A stretch of 7,227 bases of DNA from Thermoleophilia bacterium. GTDB lineage: Bacteria; Actinomycetota; Thermoleophilia; Gaiellales; Gaiellaceae. The notes beneath the pieces were generated by a model, which had not been told where the DNA came from, did not search any database, and saw nothing but the letters and a program-made list of their open reading frames with translations. The position numbers and the translations under genes were made by a program. The stretch is taken from positions 1 to 7,227 of the forward strand of contig JACVRU010000097.1 of NCBI GenBank assembly GCA_014534295.1. The letters are read 5' to 3'. This document shows, in pieces, positions 6,860 through 7,227 of the stretch; position 1 is the first letter of the stretch, and each line of letters begins with the position of its first letter.

Positions 6860-7155
6860 TGCCGCGGCGGAGGAAGTTCAGCGACGCGCCGCTGGGTCCG
6901 ACGGTCGAGCGCCTGATGGCGGACAACGGTGCGACCTACCGAGGGCTGGCGGACGCGACGGGCCTCTCGGCCGGCTACCTCAACCACATCGTCCACGGCA
7001 ACCGCCCCGTGCCCTCGAACGACGTCGTCGAGCGGCTCGCGAAGGCGCTCGGCGTCGAGGCCGCGCACTTCCGCGAGTACCGCCTGCGCGCGATCGTCGA
7101 CCGGCTCGAGACCCAGCCCGAGCTGATCGACCGCCTCTACAGGCGCTTCGCCTGA
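6859..7155 (+). CDS. Small XRE-family helix-turn-helix protein
   Basis: A 98-residue protein with one Cro/CI-type DNA-binding domain. The fold runs from about residue 12 to 68; the helix-turn-helix itself is at about 26-46 (TYRGLADATGLSAGYLNHIV), followed by HGNRPVPSNDVVERLAKALGV, typical of the family. The N terminus is basic (PRRRK at 2-6). The C-terminal tail (71-98), with FREYRLRAIVDRL and PELIDRLYRRF, is charged and probably helical, perhaps for dimerisation. There is no metal, ligand or membrane segment that would reveal a signal. The ATG shares one base with the proS stop (TGATG), so translation is probably coupled to proS, and no better start exists because the frame upstream reads through proS as Arg-rich nonsense. 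Between proS and tRNA-Pro it could regulate this locus, but its target is unknown; many such proteins act elsewhere. Confidence 0.85.
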   Translation: MPRRRKFSDAPLGPTVERLMADNGATYRGLADATGLSAGYLNHIVHGNRPVPSNDVVERLAKALGVEAAHFREYRLRAIVDRLETQPELIDRLYRRFA

Positions 7156-7160
7156 GCGGC

Positions 7161-7166
7161 TACATT
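7161..7166 (+). promoter_or_regulatory. Probable -10 box of tRNA-Pro (TACATT)
   Basis: TACATT fits the TANNNT consensus, is preceded by CGGC, and ends 9 nt before the first base of the tRNA. Transcription would start near 7173, leaving a leader of only a few bases for RNase P. No -35 box is evident upstream, where the sequence is the 3' end of the helix-turn-helix gene. Read-through from proS is also possible, since no terminator separates the genes. Confidence 0.5.
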
Positions 7167-7175
7167 GCCCCTCTA

Positions 7176-7227
7176 CGGGGCGTGGCGCAGCCTGGTTAGC
7201 GCGCTAGTCTGGGGGACTAGAGGTCCC
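7176..7227 (+). tRNA. tRNA-Pro (anticodon GGG), 3' end beyond the window
   Basis: The visible part folds as a tRNA: 5' acceptor strand CGGGGCG (7176-7182), TG at positions 8-9, D stem GCGC (7185-7188) with GCGC (7199-7202) around a loop containing GG, then anticodon stem CTAGT (7204-7208) with ACTAG (7216-7220) perfectly paired. The 7-nt loop CTGGGGG puts GGG at 7211-7213 as anticodon and G at position 37, so it reads CCC (and CCU) proline codons. C at position 1 fits the C1-G72 pair typical of bacterial tRNA-Pro. The variable loop starts AGGTC; the T arm, the acceptor 3' strand and any encoded CCA lie outside the window. Confidence 0.95.

Overview
The window is very GC-rich, almost fully coding, and all genes read on the + strand. 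It carries a chromosomal housekeeping cluster for lipid and isoprenoid metabolism: uppS, cdsA, dxr, rseP, ispG and proS, then a small XRE-type helix-turn-helix gene and the 5' two-thirds of a tRNA-Pro(GGG). The order dxr-rseP-ispG is the order known from actinobacteria (dxr-rip1-gcpE in Mycobacterium). High GC, GTG/TTG starts, TANNNT-like -10 boxes close to start codons and the actinobacteria-like 'TKTH' stretch in IspG suggest an actinobacterium. Some deep lineage such as Thermoleophilia/Gaiellales is my guess and is not proven by the sequence.

Layout. Positions 1-144 hold no recognisable gene; they contain GC-rich hairpins. uppS (145-840) and cdsA (837-1637) overlap by 4 nt. A 125-bp gap (1638-1762) holds a striking long inverted repeat (1636-1740) whose arms each contain a 13-bp palindrome, followed by a probable -10 box 7 nt before the GTG of dxr. 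dxr (1763-2824) and rseP (2821-4017) overlap by 4 nt. A 31-bp gap carries another probable -10 box and a short Shine-Dalgarno sequence before ispG (4049-5182). After 15 nt comes proS (5198-6859), which shares one base with the HTH gene (6859-7155). A third -10-like box stands 9 nt before the tRNA-Pro (from 7176), which runs off the window.

How the genes work together. Dxr (first committed step) and IspG (a late step) belong to the MEP pathway that makes IPP/DMAPP. UppS uses IPP to build the undecaprenyl carrier for cell-wall synthesis. CdsA makes CDP-diacylglycerol for phospholipids. RseP is an intramembrane protease of envelope stress signalling. ProRS and tRNA-Pro supply proline to translation. 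The two clear breaks in the overlapping gene chain come just before the two MEP genes, each with its own probable promoter, so isoprenoid supply may be tuned separately from the rest.

No mobile element, CRISPR array or clear accessory system was found. The points most worth a second look are the cdsA-dxr inverted repeat, the HTH gene between proS and tRNA-Pro, the shared extended -10 motif, and lineage-type departures in Dxr (short N-terminal domain), RseP (cytoplasmic-loop insertion) and IspG (changed barrel motifs).
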